Source: Aureimonas sp. Leaf324
GTDB taxonomy: Bacteria; Pseudomonadota; Alphaproteobacteria; Rhizobiales; Rhizobiaceae
Direction of reading: 5' to 3'
Assembly: GCF_001423245.1 (NCBI RefSeq)
Contig: NZ_LMOH01000029.1
Coordinates: forward strand, 62,001 to 126,000
DNA length: 64,000 nucleotides
Position numbers and translations under genes: made by a program
Part shown: positions 52,751 to 62,692 of the stretch, piece after piece
Numbering within the stretch: the stretch's first letter is position 1
Layout of the letters: every line of letters begins with the position of its first letter
The notes under the pieces: model-generated
The model's database searches: none
What the model was told of the DNA's origin: nothing
What the model saw: only the letters and a program-made list of their open reading frames with translations

Positions 52751-53008
52751 TCAGACGCGACCGGCGAGCACCACCGGGATCATCAGGTCGCCCCAGCTTC
52801 CGTCGCCGCCGTGATGGCGGGCCGAGCGGACGAGCTCGATCGAGACGCCGGCCTCGACGGCGCGCATCACGGACTGGTTGAGGCGGTGCAGGTCGTTAGC
52901 GAGGATGCGGATGGCGTTCTGCGCGTCCTCCGACAGCGTGCTCGCCTGCGCCTCGGCGCGCTCGCGGACATGGGTGCGGGGACGATCGATCGGGCTGATG
53001 TTGCTCAT
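52751..53008 (-). CDS. small conserved-looking protein downstream of aceA
   Basis: An 85-residue soluble protein with ATG 53008 after a strong AGGAGAAG ribosome site. The core EDAQNAIRILANDLHRLNQSVM is helical and followed by EAGVSIELVRSARHHGGDGS. It lies 34 bp after aceA and before a terminator, so it is in the isocitrate lyase transcript. No domain of known function is recognised. Its place suggests a role in glyoxylate metabolism or its control, which is only inference. Confidence 0.75.
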   Translation of the reverse strand: MSNISPIDRPRTHVRERAEAQASTLSEDAQNAIRILANDLHRLNQSVMRAVEAGVSIELVRSARHHGGDGSWGDLMIPVVLAGRV

Positions 53009-53042
53009 GGTGCTTCTCCTGTTTTCGCGCTGGGACGAGGGG

Positions 53043-54329
<1,287 letters not shown>

Positions 54330-54458
54330 CGCGGTGGCTCCTGTGTCCTGTCCGTCCTGGCCCGCCGACTGGATGCGGCGTCCGTGGAAAGAAATTGACA
54401 AGCCTGGTCTTTGAAGGCGACCCTGATCTGCCGGGATGACCTCGCAATTCGTGTCGGG

Positions 54459-54476
54459 TTGTCGCGATCCCGACAA
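54459..54476. promoter_or_regulatory. inverted repeat in the aceA/scfR-like divergent promoter region
   Basis: TTGTCG and CGACAA are separated by six bases; the right arm overlaps a possible -35 for the regulator gene (with -10 TAAAAT at 54494-54499). A related half site (TTGTCA, minus strand) lies near 54396-54401. It may be the binding site of the divergent regulator. The region 54330-54516 holds no other feature I can support. Confidence 0.5.
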
Positions 54477-54516
54477 GCCGGCTGGTCGGTTTGTAAAATT
54501 CAGTCAAGGAACCGAT

Positions 54517-55926
54517 ATGGCCGACAACAAGGTCTTTGCCGGACCCAAGGTGCGGCGCCTGCGCAACCAGCTTGGCCTGACGCAGACGGCGATGGCCGGC
54601 ACGCTCGGCATCTCGCCCTCCTATCTCAACCTCATCGAGCGCGATCAGCGGCCGCTCACGGTCCAGCTTCTCCTGAAGATGGCGCAGGCCTTCTCGCTCG
54701 ATCTCGGGGAATGGCAGGGCGGCGACCGCGAGAAGGTGGTGGCCGACCTCCGGCGCATCTTCGCCGACCCGCTGATCGCGGGCGAACTGCCGGGCGAGGG
54801 TGAGCTCGTCGAGCTCGCCGACGCCGCGCCCAACGTCGCGGCGGCCTTCGCCAAGCTTCACCGGGCTTATGGCGAGACGCAAGCGCGGCTGTCCGACCTG
54901 TCGGCCGCGATGGGTCGCGGCGAGGGAGCGGGGCTCCGGCTGTCCCGCCTGCCGCTCGACGAGGTGCGCGAGGTGCTGGAAAGCCGCCCGCACCATCATG
55001 CCGCGCTGGAGGGCGCGGCCGAGCGCCTTCGCACCGAGGTCGGGCCCGTCAGCGAGGACCTCGGCGGCGCGCTGCGGCGCTGGCTGCGCAAGCGTCACGA
55101 CATTGCGGTGCGTGTCCTGCCGGTCGAGGTGATGCCGCTCTGGCGGCGGCGCTACGACCGCCATTCGCGGCGCCTGTTCCTGTCGGAGCGCCTCGACGCC
55201 GCGGGCCGCCTGCGCGAGACCGCGGCGGAGGCCGTGCGCCTCGCCTTCGGCGACGCCGTGGCGGCCGAGGTCGCGAGCTTCGGCTTCTCCAGCGACGAGG
55301 CGCAGCGCATCGCGGTGCGCGAACTGACCCGCTACGCCGCGCTCGCCCTCGTCATGCCCTACGGCGCGTTCCGCGATGCGGCCGTGTCGGTCGGCTACGA
55401 CGTCGAACGGCTGGCCGCCCGCTTCGGCGCGAGCTTCACCGATGCCGCGGAACGGCTGACCTCTCTCCAGCGCCGCACGGCACCGGGGCCGCCCTTCTTC
55501 TTCCTAGAAGCCGACCCGGTGGGCCATGTCCTCAGGCGGGCCGGCGCGCGGGGCTTTCCGGCGGCGCTCTTCGGCGGCGCCTGCGCACGGCTTCCGCATG
55601 TGCGGGCCGGCGATGCAGTCTTGGCCGAGCGCGCCGAGTTGCCGGACGGCACGACGTGGCTTCTGGTCGCCAAGGAAGAGGCGGGCCTTGCCGGCGACTT
55701 TCCCGATCCCGGCCGGCGCACGCGCGTTCTCCTCGGCTGCGAATGGGAGGCGGCGGCTGAGACGGTCTATGCGCGCGCGCTCGGAACGGCGCGCGCCGTC
55801 GGCATCGGCCCGGCCTGCCGGACCTGCGAGCGCGAGGCCTGCGCGTCGCGCGCCGAGCCCCCGCTGACGCGCCCGCTCGCGCTCGACGAATGGGTTTCAG
55901 GTCTGACCCCTTACGATTTCCGTTGA
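54517..55926 (+). CDS. XRE-family regulator of the ScfR/RamB short-chain acyl type
   Basis: A 469-residue regulator. Residues about 8-65 are a helix-turn-helix (VRRLRNQLGLTQTAMAGTLG, SPSYLNLIERDQRPLT). An ImmA/IrrE (DUF955)-like domain follows, but without a clear HExxH. The C-terminal half is the DUF2083-type domain with a cysteine cluster (GPACRTCEREACASR near 440). This order matches RamB and ScfR, which control acetate and glyoxylate-shunt genes, and ScfR/MccR of propionyl-CoA control. Position divergent from aceA strongly supports that role. ATG 54517 follows AAGGA. Confidence 0.9.
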   Translation: MADNKVFAGPKVRRLRNQLGLTQTAMAGTLGISPSYLNLIERDQRPLTVQLLLKMAQAFSLDLGEWQGGDREKVVADLRRIFADPLIAGELPGEGELVELADAAPNVAAAFAKLHRAYGETQARLSDLSAAMGRGEGAGLRLSRLPLDEVREVLESRPHHHAALEGAAERLRTEVGPVSEDLGGALRRWLRKRHDIAVRVLPVEVMPLWRRRYDRHSRRLFLSERLDAAGRLRETAAEAVRLAFGDAVAAEVASFGFSSDEAQRIAVRELTRYAALALVMPYGAFRDAAVSVGYDVERLAARFGASFTDAAERLTSLQRRTAPGPPFFFLEADPVGHVLRRAGARGFPAALFGGACARLPHVRAGDAVLAERAELPDGTTWLLVAKEEAGLAGDFPDPGRRTRVLLGCEWEAAAETVYARALGTARAVGIGPACRTCEREACASRAEPPLTRPLALDEWVSGLTPYDFR

Positions 55927-55947
55927 AACGCGCGCTGAAAGGGCGCC

Positions 55948-56805
55948 ATGCAAACGGCGAACGGCCGCGCGGCCGTGCCAGTATCGGACACGATCATGAC
56001 AGACACGTCGTCGAACAAGGCCGGCCCCCAGCAGACCGGCAAGACGCAAGGGCTCGAGGACACGATGAGCCGCCAGGGCGCGGCGGCCCGCGTCGTGCAG
56101 GGCCTCGTCGACAAGGCCGAGGCGCTGAACCTGAAATATGCCGCGAACGGCAATCCGCCGGTCTATCCGACCGACGAGTTTCCCTGGGCGCGCGAGGTCG
56201 AGGGCGAATGGCGCCTGATCCGCGCCGAGCTCGACAGGATCCTCGTGCGCAAGGGCGACCTGCCGGCCTTCCACGAGATCTCGTCCGAGGTCCGCTCGAT
56301 CTCGTCGGACCAGAACTGGAAGACGTTCTTCCTGTGCGGCTACGGCATCAAGTCCGAGGAGGCGATCCGCCAGTGCCCCGAGACCTGGCGCATCCTGCAG
56401 AAGATCCCGGGCCTCAAGTCGGCGATGTTCTCGATCTTCGAGCCGGGCAAACACCTGCCGCCGCACCGCGGTCCCTATAACGGCGTCCTGCGCTTCCATC
56501 TCGGGCTGATCGTGCCCGACCAGCCGGACAAGATCGGCATCCGCATCGCCGACGACACGCGCCACTGGCGCGAAGGCGAGGCGCTGATCTTCGACGACGC
56601 CTACGAGCACGAGGCCTGGAACCACTCGGACTCGGTGCGCGTGGTGCTGTTCGTCGACTTCGAGAAGCCGCTGCGGTTTCCGGCCAGCGTCACCAACAAG
56701 GCGGTGCTGAACCTTGCCGTCTTCACGCCCTTCATCCGCGAGGGCTACAAGGCCCACAAGGCCTGGGAAAAGATGTTCTACGGCGAGGGGCGCAAGCACC
56801 GATGA
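55948..56805 (+). CDS. aspartyl/asparaginyl beta-hydroxylase-domain protein (LpxO-like)
   Basis: A 285-residue Fe(II)/2-oxoglutarate-dependent hydroxylase. ATG 55948 follows AAAGGG; a shorter start at 55996 is possible. Iron-binding histidines lie in LPPHRGPYNGVLRFHLGL and in FDDAYEHEAWNHSDSVRVVL. The family includes LpxO, which 2-hydroxylates lipid A acyl chains. LpxO usually has an N-terminal membrane segment; none is clear here, though AVLNLAVFTPFIREG near the C-terminus is hydrophobic. Substrate may be lipid A, a protein or an aminolipid. Confidence 0.85.
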   Translation: MQTANGRAAVPVSDTIMTDTSSNKAGPQQTGKTQGLEDTMSRQGAAARVVQGLVDKAEALNLKYAANGNPPVYPTDEFPWAREVEGEWRLIRAELDRILVRKGDLPAFHEISSEVRSISSDQNWKTFFLCGYGIKSEEAIRQCPETWRILQKIPGLKSAMFSIFEPGKHLPPHRGPYNGVLRFHLGLIVPDQPDKIGIRIADDTRHWREGEALIFDDAYEHEAWNHSDSVRVVLFVDFEKPLRFPASVTNKAVLNLAVFTPFIREGYKAHKAWEKMFYGEGRKHR

Positions 56806-57326
56806 ACGCGGCCCGCCCGCCGGTCGCGGCCGACTGGCGTCGGATGGCGCCGGGCGATACGGCCGCCGTCGTGGCGCTCGCCGACCGGGTGCACCCGACG
56901 TTCCACGAGGACGAGGCCGTCTTCCGCGATCGCCTCGTGCTGTTTCCGGACGGCTCGCTGGTGCTGCCGGCGCCGGGCGGCGGGCTCGCGGCCTATGCGA
57001 TCGCCTATCCCGTGCGCCGCTTCGCCCCGCCGCCGCTCGACACCGTGCTCGGCCGCCTGCCGCAGGACGCCGACGCGCTTTATATCCACGACGTCGCGGT
57101 GGCGCCGGAATGGCGCGGGCGAGGGCTTGCCGAGCCCGCGATCGCGCGGCTTCTTGCGCTCTCCGAGCCCTTCGGAGCGGCGGTTCTCGTGTCGGTCTAT
57201 GGCACCCCGCCCTTCTGGGCGCGGCACGGCTTCCGGCCCGTCGAGGACGCAGCGCTGGCGCCCAAGCTCGCGAGCTACGGCGAGGACGCCGTGTTCATGC
57301 AGCGCGAGACTATGAAGGAAACATGA
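56802..57326 (+). CDS. GNAT-family N-acetyltransferase
   Basis: A 174-residue GNAT. The acetyl-CoA-binding motif A is IHDVAVAPEWRGRGLAEPAI (R/Q-x-x-G-x-G/A as RGRGLA). The start overlaps the upstream hydroxylase stop by four bases (ATGA), so the two are coupled. The substrate is unknown; co-expression with the LpxO-like gene may point to membrane or lipid modification, but that is inference. Confidence 0.88.
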   Translation: MNAARPPVAADWRRMAPGDTAAVVALADRVHPTFHEDEAVFRDRLVLFPDGSLVLPAPGGGLAAYAIAYPVRRFAPPPLDTVLGRLPQDADALYIHDVAVAPEWRGRGLAEPAIARLLALSEPFGAAVLVSVYGTPPFWARHGFRPVEDAALAPKLASYGEDAVFMQRETMKET

Positions 57327-57364
57327 AAGTCGGTCGCCGGCCCTAGGCAAATCACGGCGCTTTC

Positions 57365-57374
57365 GCAATATTGC
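57365..57374. promoter_or_regulatory. GCAATATTGC palindrome upstream of potF
   Basis: A 10-bp palindrome followed by the related half TTGCAATA, 37 bp before the potF start, in an AT-rich patch. It could be an operator for the polyamine importer. No regulator is identified. Confidence 0.4.
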
Positions 57375-57410
57375 CTTGCAATACAGATCGATGCGAAAGG
57401 TGCCCGTCCG

Positions 57411-58502
57411 ATGCGATTGACCCCCTTCCTGCTGGCCGGCGTGCTCGCCGGTCTCGGCACTCATGCGGCCTTCGCGCAGGACAAGGTGCTCAACGTCTTC
57501 AACTGGTCGGACTACATCGACACCTCGATCATCGACGACTTCACCAAGGAAACCGGGATCCGGGTCGTCTACGACACCTACGATTCCAACGAGATCCTGG
57601 AAACGCGCCTCTTGGCCGGCGGCAGCGGCTACGACGTCGTGGTGCCCTCGGCCGAGTACCTGTCGCGCCAGATCGACGCGGGCGTCTTCCAGAAGCTCGA
57701 CATGGCTAAGTTGCCGAACCTGAAGAACATGTGGCCGGTGGTCACCGAGCGCGTGGCGGCCTACGATCCCGGCAACGCCCACTCGGTCAACTACATGTGG
57801 GGCACGACGGGCATCGGCTACAACGCCGCCAAGGTAAAGGAGCTGGCGCCGGACGCGCCGCTCGATTCCTGGGCCCTCGTCTTCGATCCGAAGTTCGCCG
57901 AGCCCCTGTCGAAGTGCGGCATCGACATGCTCGACGCGCCGGGCGAGATCCTGCCGGCGGCGCTGCAGTATCTCGGGCTCGACCCGAACGCGACCGACGC
58001 GGATTCGCTCGGCAAGGCGCAGGAACTCCTGATGAGCGTGCGCCCCTTCATCCGCAAGTTCCACTCCTCGGAATACATCAACGGCCTCGCCAACGGCGAC
58101 ATCTGCGTGGCGGTCGGCTTCTCCGGCGACGTCTTCCAGGCGCGCGACCGCGCGGCGGAGGCCGGGCGCGGCGTCGAGATCGGCTATTCGATCCCGAAGG
58201 AAGGCGCGATGATGTGGTTCGACCAGATGGCGATCCCCGCCGATGCGCCGCATGTCGAGGAAGCGCACGTCTTCATCAACTACATGATGCGCCCCGAGGT
58301 GATCGCGAAGGCGACGGACTTCGTGTCCTATGCCAACGGCAATCTCGCCTCGCAACCGCTGATCAAGAAGGAGATCCTCGACGATCCGGCGATCTACCCG
58401 GACGAGGCGACGCTCCAGAAGCTCTTCATCAAGCGCCCCTACGACTCGCGCGCCCAGCGCCTGGCGACCCGCGCCTTCACCACGGTGAAGACCGGCCGCT
58501 GA
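57411..58502 (+). CDS. potF: putrescine/polyamine-binding periplasmic protein
   Basis: A 363-residue solute-binding protein with a Sec signal (LTPFLLAGVLAGLGTHAAFA, then QDKVLNVFNWSDYIDTS). NVFNWSDYI, the SGYDVVVPSAEYLSRQ block, WGTTGIGYN and DMLDAPGEILPAAL match PotF/PotD. With potG-potH-potI directly downstream it forms a complete importer. The substrate is taken as putrescine because PotF-like features outweigh PotD-like ones and puuAB is nearby; spermidine is not excluded. Confidence 0.93.
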   Translation: MRLTPFLLAGVLAGLGTHAAFAQDKVLNVFNWSDYIDTSIIDDFTKETGIRVVYDTYDSNEILETRLLAGGSGYDVVVPSAEYLSRQIDAGVFQKLDMAKLPNLKNMWPVVTERVAAYDPGNAHSVNYMWGTTGIGYNAAKVKELAPDAPLDSWALVFDPKFAEPLSKCGIDMLDAPGEILPAALQYLGLDPNATDADSLGKAQELLMSVRPFIRKFHSSEYINGLANGDICVAVGFSGDVFQARDRAAEAGRGVEIGYSIPKEGAMMWFDQMAIPADAPHVEEAHVFINYMMRPEVIAKATDFVSYANGNLASQPLIKKEILDDPAIYPDEATLQKLFIKRPYDSRAQRLATRAFTTVKTGR

Positions 58503-58567
58503 CGGCTGAAACGGCCGGGCGCTCCCCTAGCGCCCGGTGACCGGCAACCGCGACACGAAGGACGGGC

Positions 58568-59719
58568 ATGGCGGCCGCACAGAAATCCCTCGGCAATATC
58601 CGACGCAATTTCGATCCCTGGAACGATCCCGCCGCCAAGCCCCTCATCGAGTTCGACCATGTCACCAAGCGGTTCGCCGACTCGGTGGCGGTCGACGATC
58701 TGTCGCTCGGCATCTACACCCGCGAGTTCTTTGCGCTGCTCGGGCCGTCGGGCTGCGGCAAGTCCACGCTCCTGCGCATGCTGGCGGGCTTCGAAGAGCC
58801 GACGAGCGGCGACATCCGCTTAGGGGGAACGAGCCTCAAGGGCGTGCCGCCCTATCGCCGCCCCCTGAACATGATGTTCCAGTCCTATGCGCTCTTCCCG
58901 CACATGAGCGTCGAGAAGAACATTGCCTTCGGCCTGAAACAGGACGGCATGGCGCGATCGGAGATCGACGCGCGCGTCGACGAGATGCTGAAGCTCGTGA
59001 AGCTCGAGCCGTTCCGGCGCCGCAAGCCCAGCCAGTTGTCGGGCGGCCAGCAGCAGCGCGTGGCGCTCGCCCGTTCGCTCGCCAAGCGGCCGAAGGTGCT
59101 GCTTCTCGACGAGCCGCTCGGCGCGCTCGACAAGAAGCTGCGCGAGGAGACCCAGTTCGAGCTGATGGACCTCCAGCAGGAGCTCGGCCTCACCTTCGTG
59201 ATCGTCACCCACGACCAGGAGGAGGCGATGACCATGGCCGACCGCATGGCCGTGATGCGGGCCGGCCGGATCTGCCAGGTCGCTCCGCCCGCCGTCGTCT
59301 ACGAGGCGCCGACCTCGCGCTATGTCGCCGATTTCGTCGGCAACGTCTCGCTGATCGAGGCGGAGGTGGAGAGCGCCGCCGGCGGGCTGGCGATCCTGCG
59401 ATCCGCGTCCGGGCGCATCGAGACCGAGACGGCGGTTCCGCTCGCGCCGGGGCAGACGGTCGCCTTCGCGATCCGCCCGGAAAAGGTGCGCCTGTCGCGC
59501 CGCGCGCCGGAAGCGGGCAGCGCCAACACGCTGACCGGCACGGTGTGGGACATCGGCTATCTCGGCGACGTGACGCTGTTCAACATCAAGCTCACCGACG
59601 GCACGCTGGTGCGCTCCACCGTGATCAACGCGGCGCGCGTCGCGTCCGAGCAGATCGCCTGGGAGGAAGAGGTCACGCTCTCCTTCGCGCGCGACGCCGG
59701 CGTCGTGCTGGCGGAGTAG
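58568..59719 (+). CDS. potG: putrescine ABC transporter ATP-binding protein
   Basis: A 383-residue ATPase. Walker A GPSGCGKST near residue 57, Q-loop MMFQSYALFPHMSVEKNIAF, signature LSGGQQQRVALARSLA and Walker B LLLDEPLGALDKKLREETQF are complete. The C-terminal TOBE/OB domain (FVGNVSLIEAEVES, AIRPEKVRLSRR) is typical of PotA/PotG. It starts 65 bp after potF and ends 5 bp before potH. Confidence 0.95.
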   Translation: MAAAQKSLGNIRRNFDPWNDPAAKPLIEFDHVTKRFADSVAVDDLSLGIYTREFFALLGPSGCGKSTLLRMLAGFEEPTSGDIRLGGTSLKGVPPYRRPLNMMFQSYALFPHMSVEKNIAFGLKQDGMARSEIDARVDEMLKLVKLEPFRRRKPSQLSGGQQQRVALARSLAKRPKVLLLDEPLGALDKKLREETQFELMDLQQELGLTFVIVTHDQEEAMTMADRMAVMRAGRICQVAPPAVVYEAPTSRYVADFVGNVSLIEAEVESAAGGLAILRSASGRIETETAVPLAPGQTVAFAIRPEKVRLSRRAPEAGSANTLTGTVWDIGYLGDVTLFNIKLTDGTLVRSTVINAARVASEQIAWEEEVTLSFARDAGVVLAE

Positions 59720-59724
59720 GGCGG

Positions 59725-60630
59725 ATGGCCGAGCGCTCGAAGACCGGCGGCGGATGGTGGCGGGGCGCCGTGATCGGCATCCCCTATCTCTGGCTGCTGG
59801 CGCTGTTTCTCGTTCCCTTCGCGATCGTCCTGAAGATCTCGCTGTCGACGACGACGATCGCGATGCCGCCTTACGAGCCGGCCTTCGCACTCGAGAACTG
59901 GCCGGACTTTCTGGCCAACCTGAAGCGTCTCACCGTCGACAACTATTTCTGGCTTGCCGACGACCCGCTCTACCTCGACGCCTACCTCTCGTCGCTGCGC
60001 ATCGCCGCGATCTCGACGGTTCTGGCGCTTCTCGTCGCCTACCCGCTCGCCTATGCCATGTCGCGGGCGTCCTCGACGACGCGCCAGATCCTCGTGATGC
60101 TGGTGATCCTGCCGTTCTGGACGAGCTTCCTGATCCGCGTCTACGCCTGGATCGGCATCCTGCGCAGCGAGGGCTACCTCAACCAGGTGCTGCTCTGGAG
60201 CGGCCTCGTCTCCTCGCCGCTCGAGATCCTCAACACCGAGACGGCCGTCTTCATCGGCATCGTCTATTCCTACCTGCCCTTCATGGTGCTGCCGATCTAC
60301 GCCAGCCTCGAGCGACTGGACGGGCGGCTGCTCGAGGCCGCGAGCGATCTCGGCTGCACGCCGCTGCGCGCCTTCTGGCAGGTGACGTTCCCGCTCTCGC
60401 TGCCGGGCGTCCTTGCCGGGGCTTTCCTCGTCTTCATCCCGGCGGTCGGCGAGTTCGTGATCCCCGATCTTCTCGGCGGCTCGCGGACGCTGATGATCGG
60501 CAAGACGCTCTGGGACGAGTTCTTCACCAACCGCGACTGGCCGGTGGCCTCGGCGGTGGCGGTGCTGCTGCTTCTCGTCCTCGTGATCCCGATCATGCTG
60601 TTCCAGCGCGTGCAGGCGAGGGTGAACTGA
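59725..60630 (+). CDS. potH: putrescine ABC transporter permease 1
   Basis: A 301-residue permease with about six helices (first GIPYLWLLALFLVPFAIVLK). The early FAIVLKISLSTTTIAMPPYE and the EAA loop LEAASDLGCTPLRAFWQVTF, followed by PLSLPGVLAGAFLVFIPAVG, are characteristic of PotH/PotB. Its stop overlaps the potI start (TGATG). Confidence 0.94.
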   Translation: MAERSKTGGGWWRGAVIGIPYLWLLALFLVPFAIVLKISLSTTTIAMPPYEPAFALENWPDFLANLKRLTVDNYFWLADDPLYLDAYLSSLRIAAISTVLALLVAYPLAYAMSRASSTTRQILVMLVILPFWTSFLIRVYAWIGILRSEGYLNQVLLWSGLVSSPLEILNTETAVFIGIVYSYLPFMVLPIYASLERLDGRLLEAASDLGCTPLRAFWQVTFPLSLPGVLAGAFLVFIPAVGEFVIPDLLGGSRTLMIGKTLWDEFFTNRDWPVASAVAVLLLLVLVIPIMLFQRVQARVN

Positions 60631-61448
60631 TGGGCCGCGGCCTCTCGCTCTTCAACGTCGTGTCGCTGGTCGTGGGCTTCGCCTTCCTCTACCTGCCGAT
60701 CCTGCTTCTCGTCGTCTACTCGTTCAACGCCTCGCAGCTTGTCACCGTTTGGGGCGGGTTCTCGACGCGCTGGTACACGGCACTGGCCGGAAACCGCCTG
60801 TTCCTCGACGCCGCCTTCGTGACGCTCCGGGTCGGCATCGTGTCGGCGACGCTGGCGACGATCCTCGGCACGCTTGCCGCGCTCGCGCTCGTGCGCCACA
60901 AGCGCTTTCGCGGGCGGCTCCTGTTCTCCGGCATGGTGTTCGCGCCGCTCGTGATGCCCGAGGTGATCACCGGCCTGTCGCTCCTCCTCCTCTTCGTCGC
61001 CATTGACTTCGACCGCGGCTTCTGGACGGTGACGATCGCCCATACGACGCTGACGATGTGCTTCGTGGCGGTGGTGGTGCAGTCGCGGCTGGTTTCGTTC
61101 GACCTGTCGCTGGAGGAGGCGGCGCAGGACCTCGGCTGCCCGCCGTGGAAGGCGTTCTTCCTCATCACCCTGCCGGTGATCTGGCCGGCGGTCGCCGCCG
61201 GCTGGATGCTGGCCTTCACCCTGTCGCTCGACGACCTCGTGATCGCGAGCTTCACCTCGGGGCCGGGAGCGACGACGCTGCCGATGCGCATCTACAGCCA
61301 GGTGCGCCTCGGCGTGACGCCCGAGATCAACGCGATCTCGACGATCCTGATCGCGGTGGTGGCGGTCGGCGTCGTGATCGCCTCGCTGCTGACGAAGCGC
61401 CAGGAGGTCCGGCGGCTGCGCGACGAGCGCTTGGCCGCCGGCGCCTGA
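60630..61448 (+). CDS. potI: putrescine ABC transporter permease 2
   Basis: A 272-residue permease. FAFLYLPILLLVVYSFNASQ starts the first helix; LEEAAQDLGCPPWKAFFLIT is the EAA loop, then LSLDDLVIASFTSGPGATTL, typical of PotI/PotC. Its TGA abuts directly the stop codon of the convergent gene at 61449 with no spacer, so termination of the pot transcript must occur inside that gene or rely on Rho. Confidence 0.95.
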   Translation: MGRGLSLFNVVSLVVGFAFLYLPILLLVVYSFNASQLVTVWGGFSTRWYTALAGNRLFLDAAFVTLRVGIVSATLATILGTLAALALVRHKRFRGRLLFSGMVFAPLVMPEVITGLSLLLLFVAIDFDRGFWTVTIAHTTLTMCFVAVVVQSRLVSFDLSLEEAAQDLGCPPWKAFFLITLPVIWPAVAAGWMLAFTLSLDDLVIASFTSGPGATTLPMRIYSQVRLGVTPEINAISTILIAVVAVGVVIASLLTKRQEVRRLRDERLAAGA

Positions 61449-62648
61449 TCAGCCCTTGCAGCCGCAGCTGTCCGCGTGCGCCTTCTCGATCGCCGAGAAG
61501 GTGGCTTCCAGCGCGGCCGGCAGAGGGTGGGAGGGCGCCGCGGCCGCCGCCATCAGATAGTCGAGCGCCTCGAGGTCGGAGAGGGCGCGCACGACGTCGG
61601 CGCGCTGCAGCGGATCGGCAGCGGGCTGCGCGAGACGCTGGCGAAGCGCTGCGAGAAGCGCGAGCGAGGGCCGGGCGTCGGACGCGCTCGGCCCCGGCGC
61701 CGGGATCGCCCCGGTCTGCATCGGGTCGGTGCCGGCGACCGCCGGGCCGCCGAGGACGCCCGCCGTCTCGGCGCGGCTCGACAGGTCGCGGATCACCCGC
61801 GCGATGTCGCTTTCGCTGGCCAGCGCTTCGCTCGCCTTCAGCGGCGGCAGGTCGGGATCGGAACTGCCCTCCGACACGCCGACGTCCTGACGCGTCGCCA
61901 CGCGCATCACGGGGCCGTAGACCTCGCTCGCCTGGAAGCCGACGCTGGAGCGCAGGTTGCTGGCGACGAGAGCCTCGCCCGGCCGGTCGCTCGGCGCGAA
62001 CCGGGGCAGGGGCGCCGGGCGGAGCGCCGTCCGCGCGGCGTCGAGGCTGACGCGAGCCGCCTCGCGCTGGATCTCCACGAGGGCGGCGAGCCGGTCGGGC
62101 GACTGGCCGATGCGCGCGGCCTGCGCCCGCAGCGTCGTGAGATAGGCGTCGATGCCGCTGCACAGGAACGGCGTTTCCTTCTGCGACAGGAAATCGCCGA
62201 GATCCTCGCGGATGCGCGTGGCGATCCAGCGCGCATTGGCGTCGAGCGGGCCGACGGTCCGGCCCCTGGCCTTGGCAAGATCGGCCGCCGTGCGCAGCGC
62301 CGCGGCGTTGCCGCCCGGCTGGGCCCGGCCGGCAGGCGGGAAGATCAGGAGGCCCGGAAGCGTCGCGTCGGACGCGCCGGGCTCGGCGCCGAGGGCGCCC
62401 TTGAGGGCGGCAAACTCGTTCTCGCGAATGGCGGCGAAGCGGGCGTGGAAGGCGTCGGCGCAGGCGGCGGGCGACGCGCGACGCGTTGTATGAGAGGGCG
62501 TCCCGGTGACGCTCCCGGTCTCCTTCGCGTCCCCGACGACGAGAACCGACGAGGCGGCGGCAGGGCCTCCCGGGAGGGCCGCGGTCGCGACGAGGGCGAG
62601 GAACAGCGAGCGGACCGCAGCGGTGCGGCGGTGGGTCGTCGTGGCCAT
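61449..62648 (-). CDS. exported protein of unknown function with C-terminal CGC motif
   Basis: A 399-residue protein with a signal peptide (TAAVRSLFLALVATAALPGG, then AAASS). It is helical and Ala-rich; four conserved-looking cysteines stand in SPAACADAF, TPFLCSGID and the terminal DSCGCKG, which could make disulfides or bind a metal. ATG 62648 is chosen because it begins the signal peptide. No family is recognised. Its stop abuts the potI stop. It lies 44 bp after the AsmA-like gene on the same strand and may be cotranscribed with it, hinting at an envelope role. Confidence 0.7.
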   Translation of the reverse strand: MATTTHRRTAAVRSLFLALVATAALPGGPAAASSVLVVGDAKETGSVTGTPSHTTRRASPAACADAFHARFAAIRENEFAALKGALGAEPGASDATLPGLLIFPPAGRAQPGGNAAALRTAADLAKARGRTVGPLDANARWIATRIREDLGDFLSQKETPFLCSGIDAYLTTLRAQAARIGQSPDRLAALVEIQREAARVSLDAARTALRPAPLPRFAPSDRPGEALVASNLRSSVGFQASEVYGPVMRVATRQDVGVSEGSSDPDLPPLKASEALASESDIARVIRDLSSRAETAGVLGGPAVAGTDPMQTGAIPAPGPSASDARPSLALLAALRQRLAQPAADPLQRADVVRALSDLEALDYLMAAAAAPSHPLPAALEATFSAIEKAHADSCGCKG

Positions 62649-62692
62649 GGGCGTCCGGCTCCCGGGCAAGGGTGGCACCCCGCCCGCCGGAT

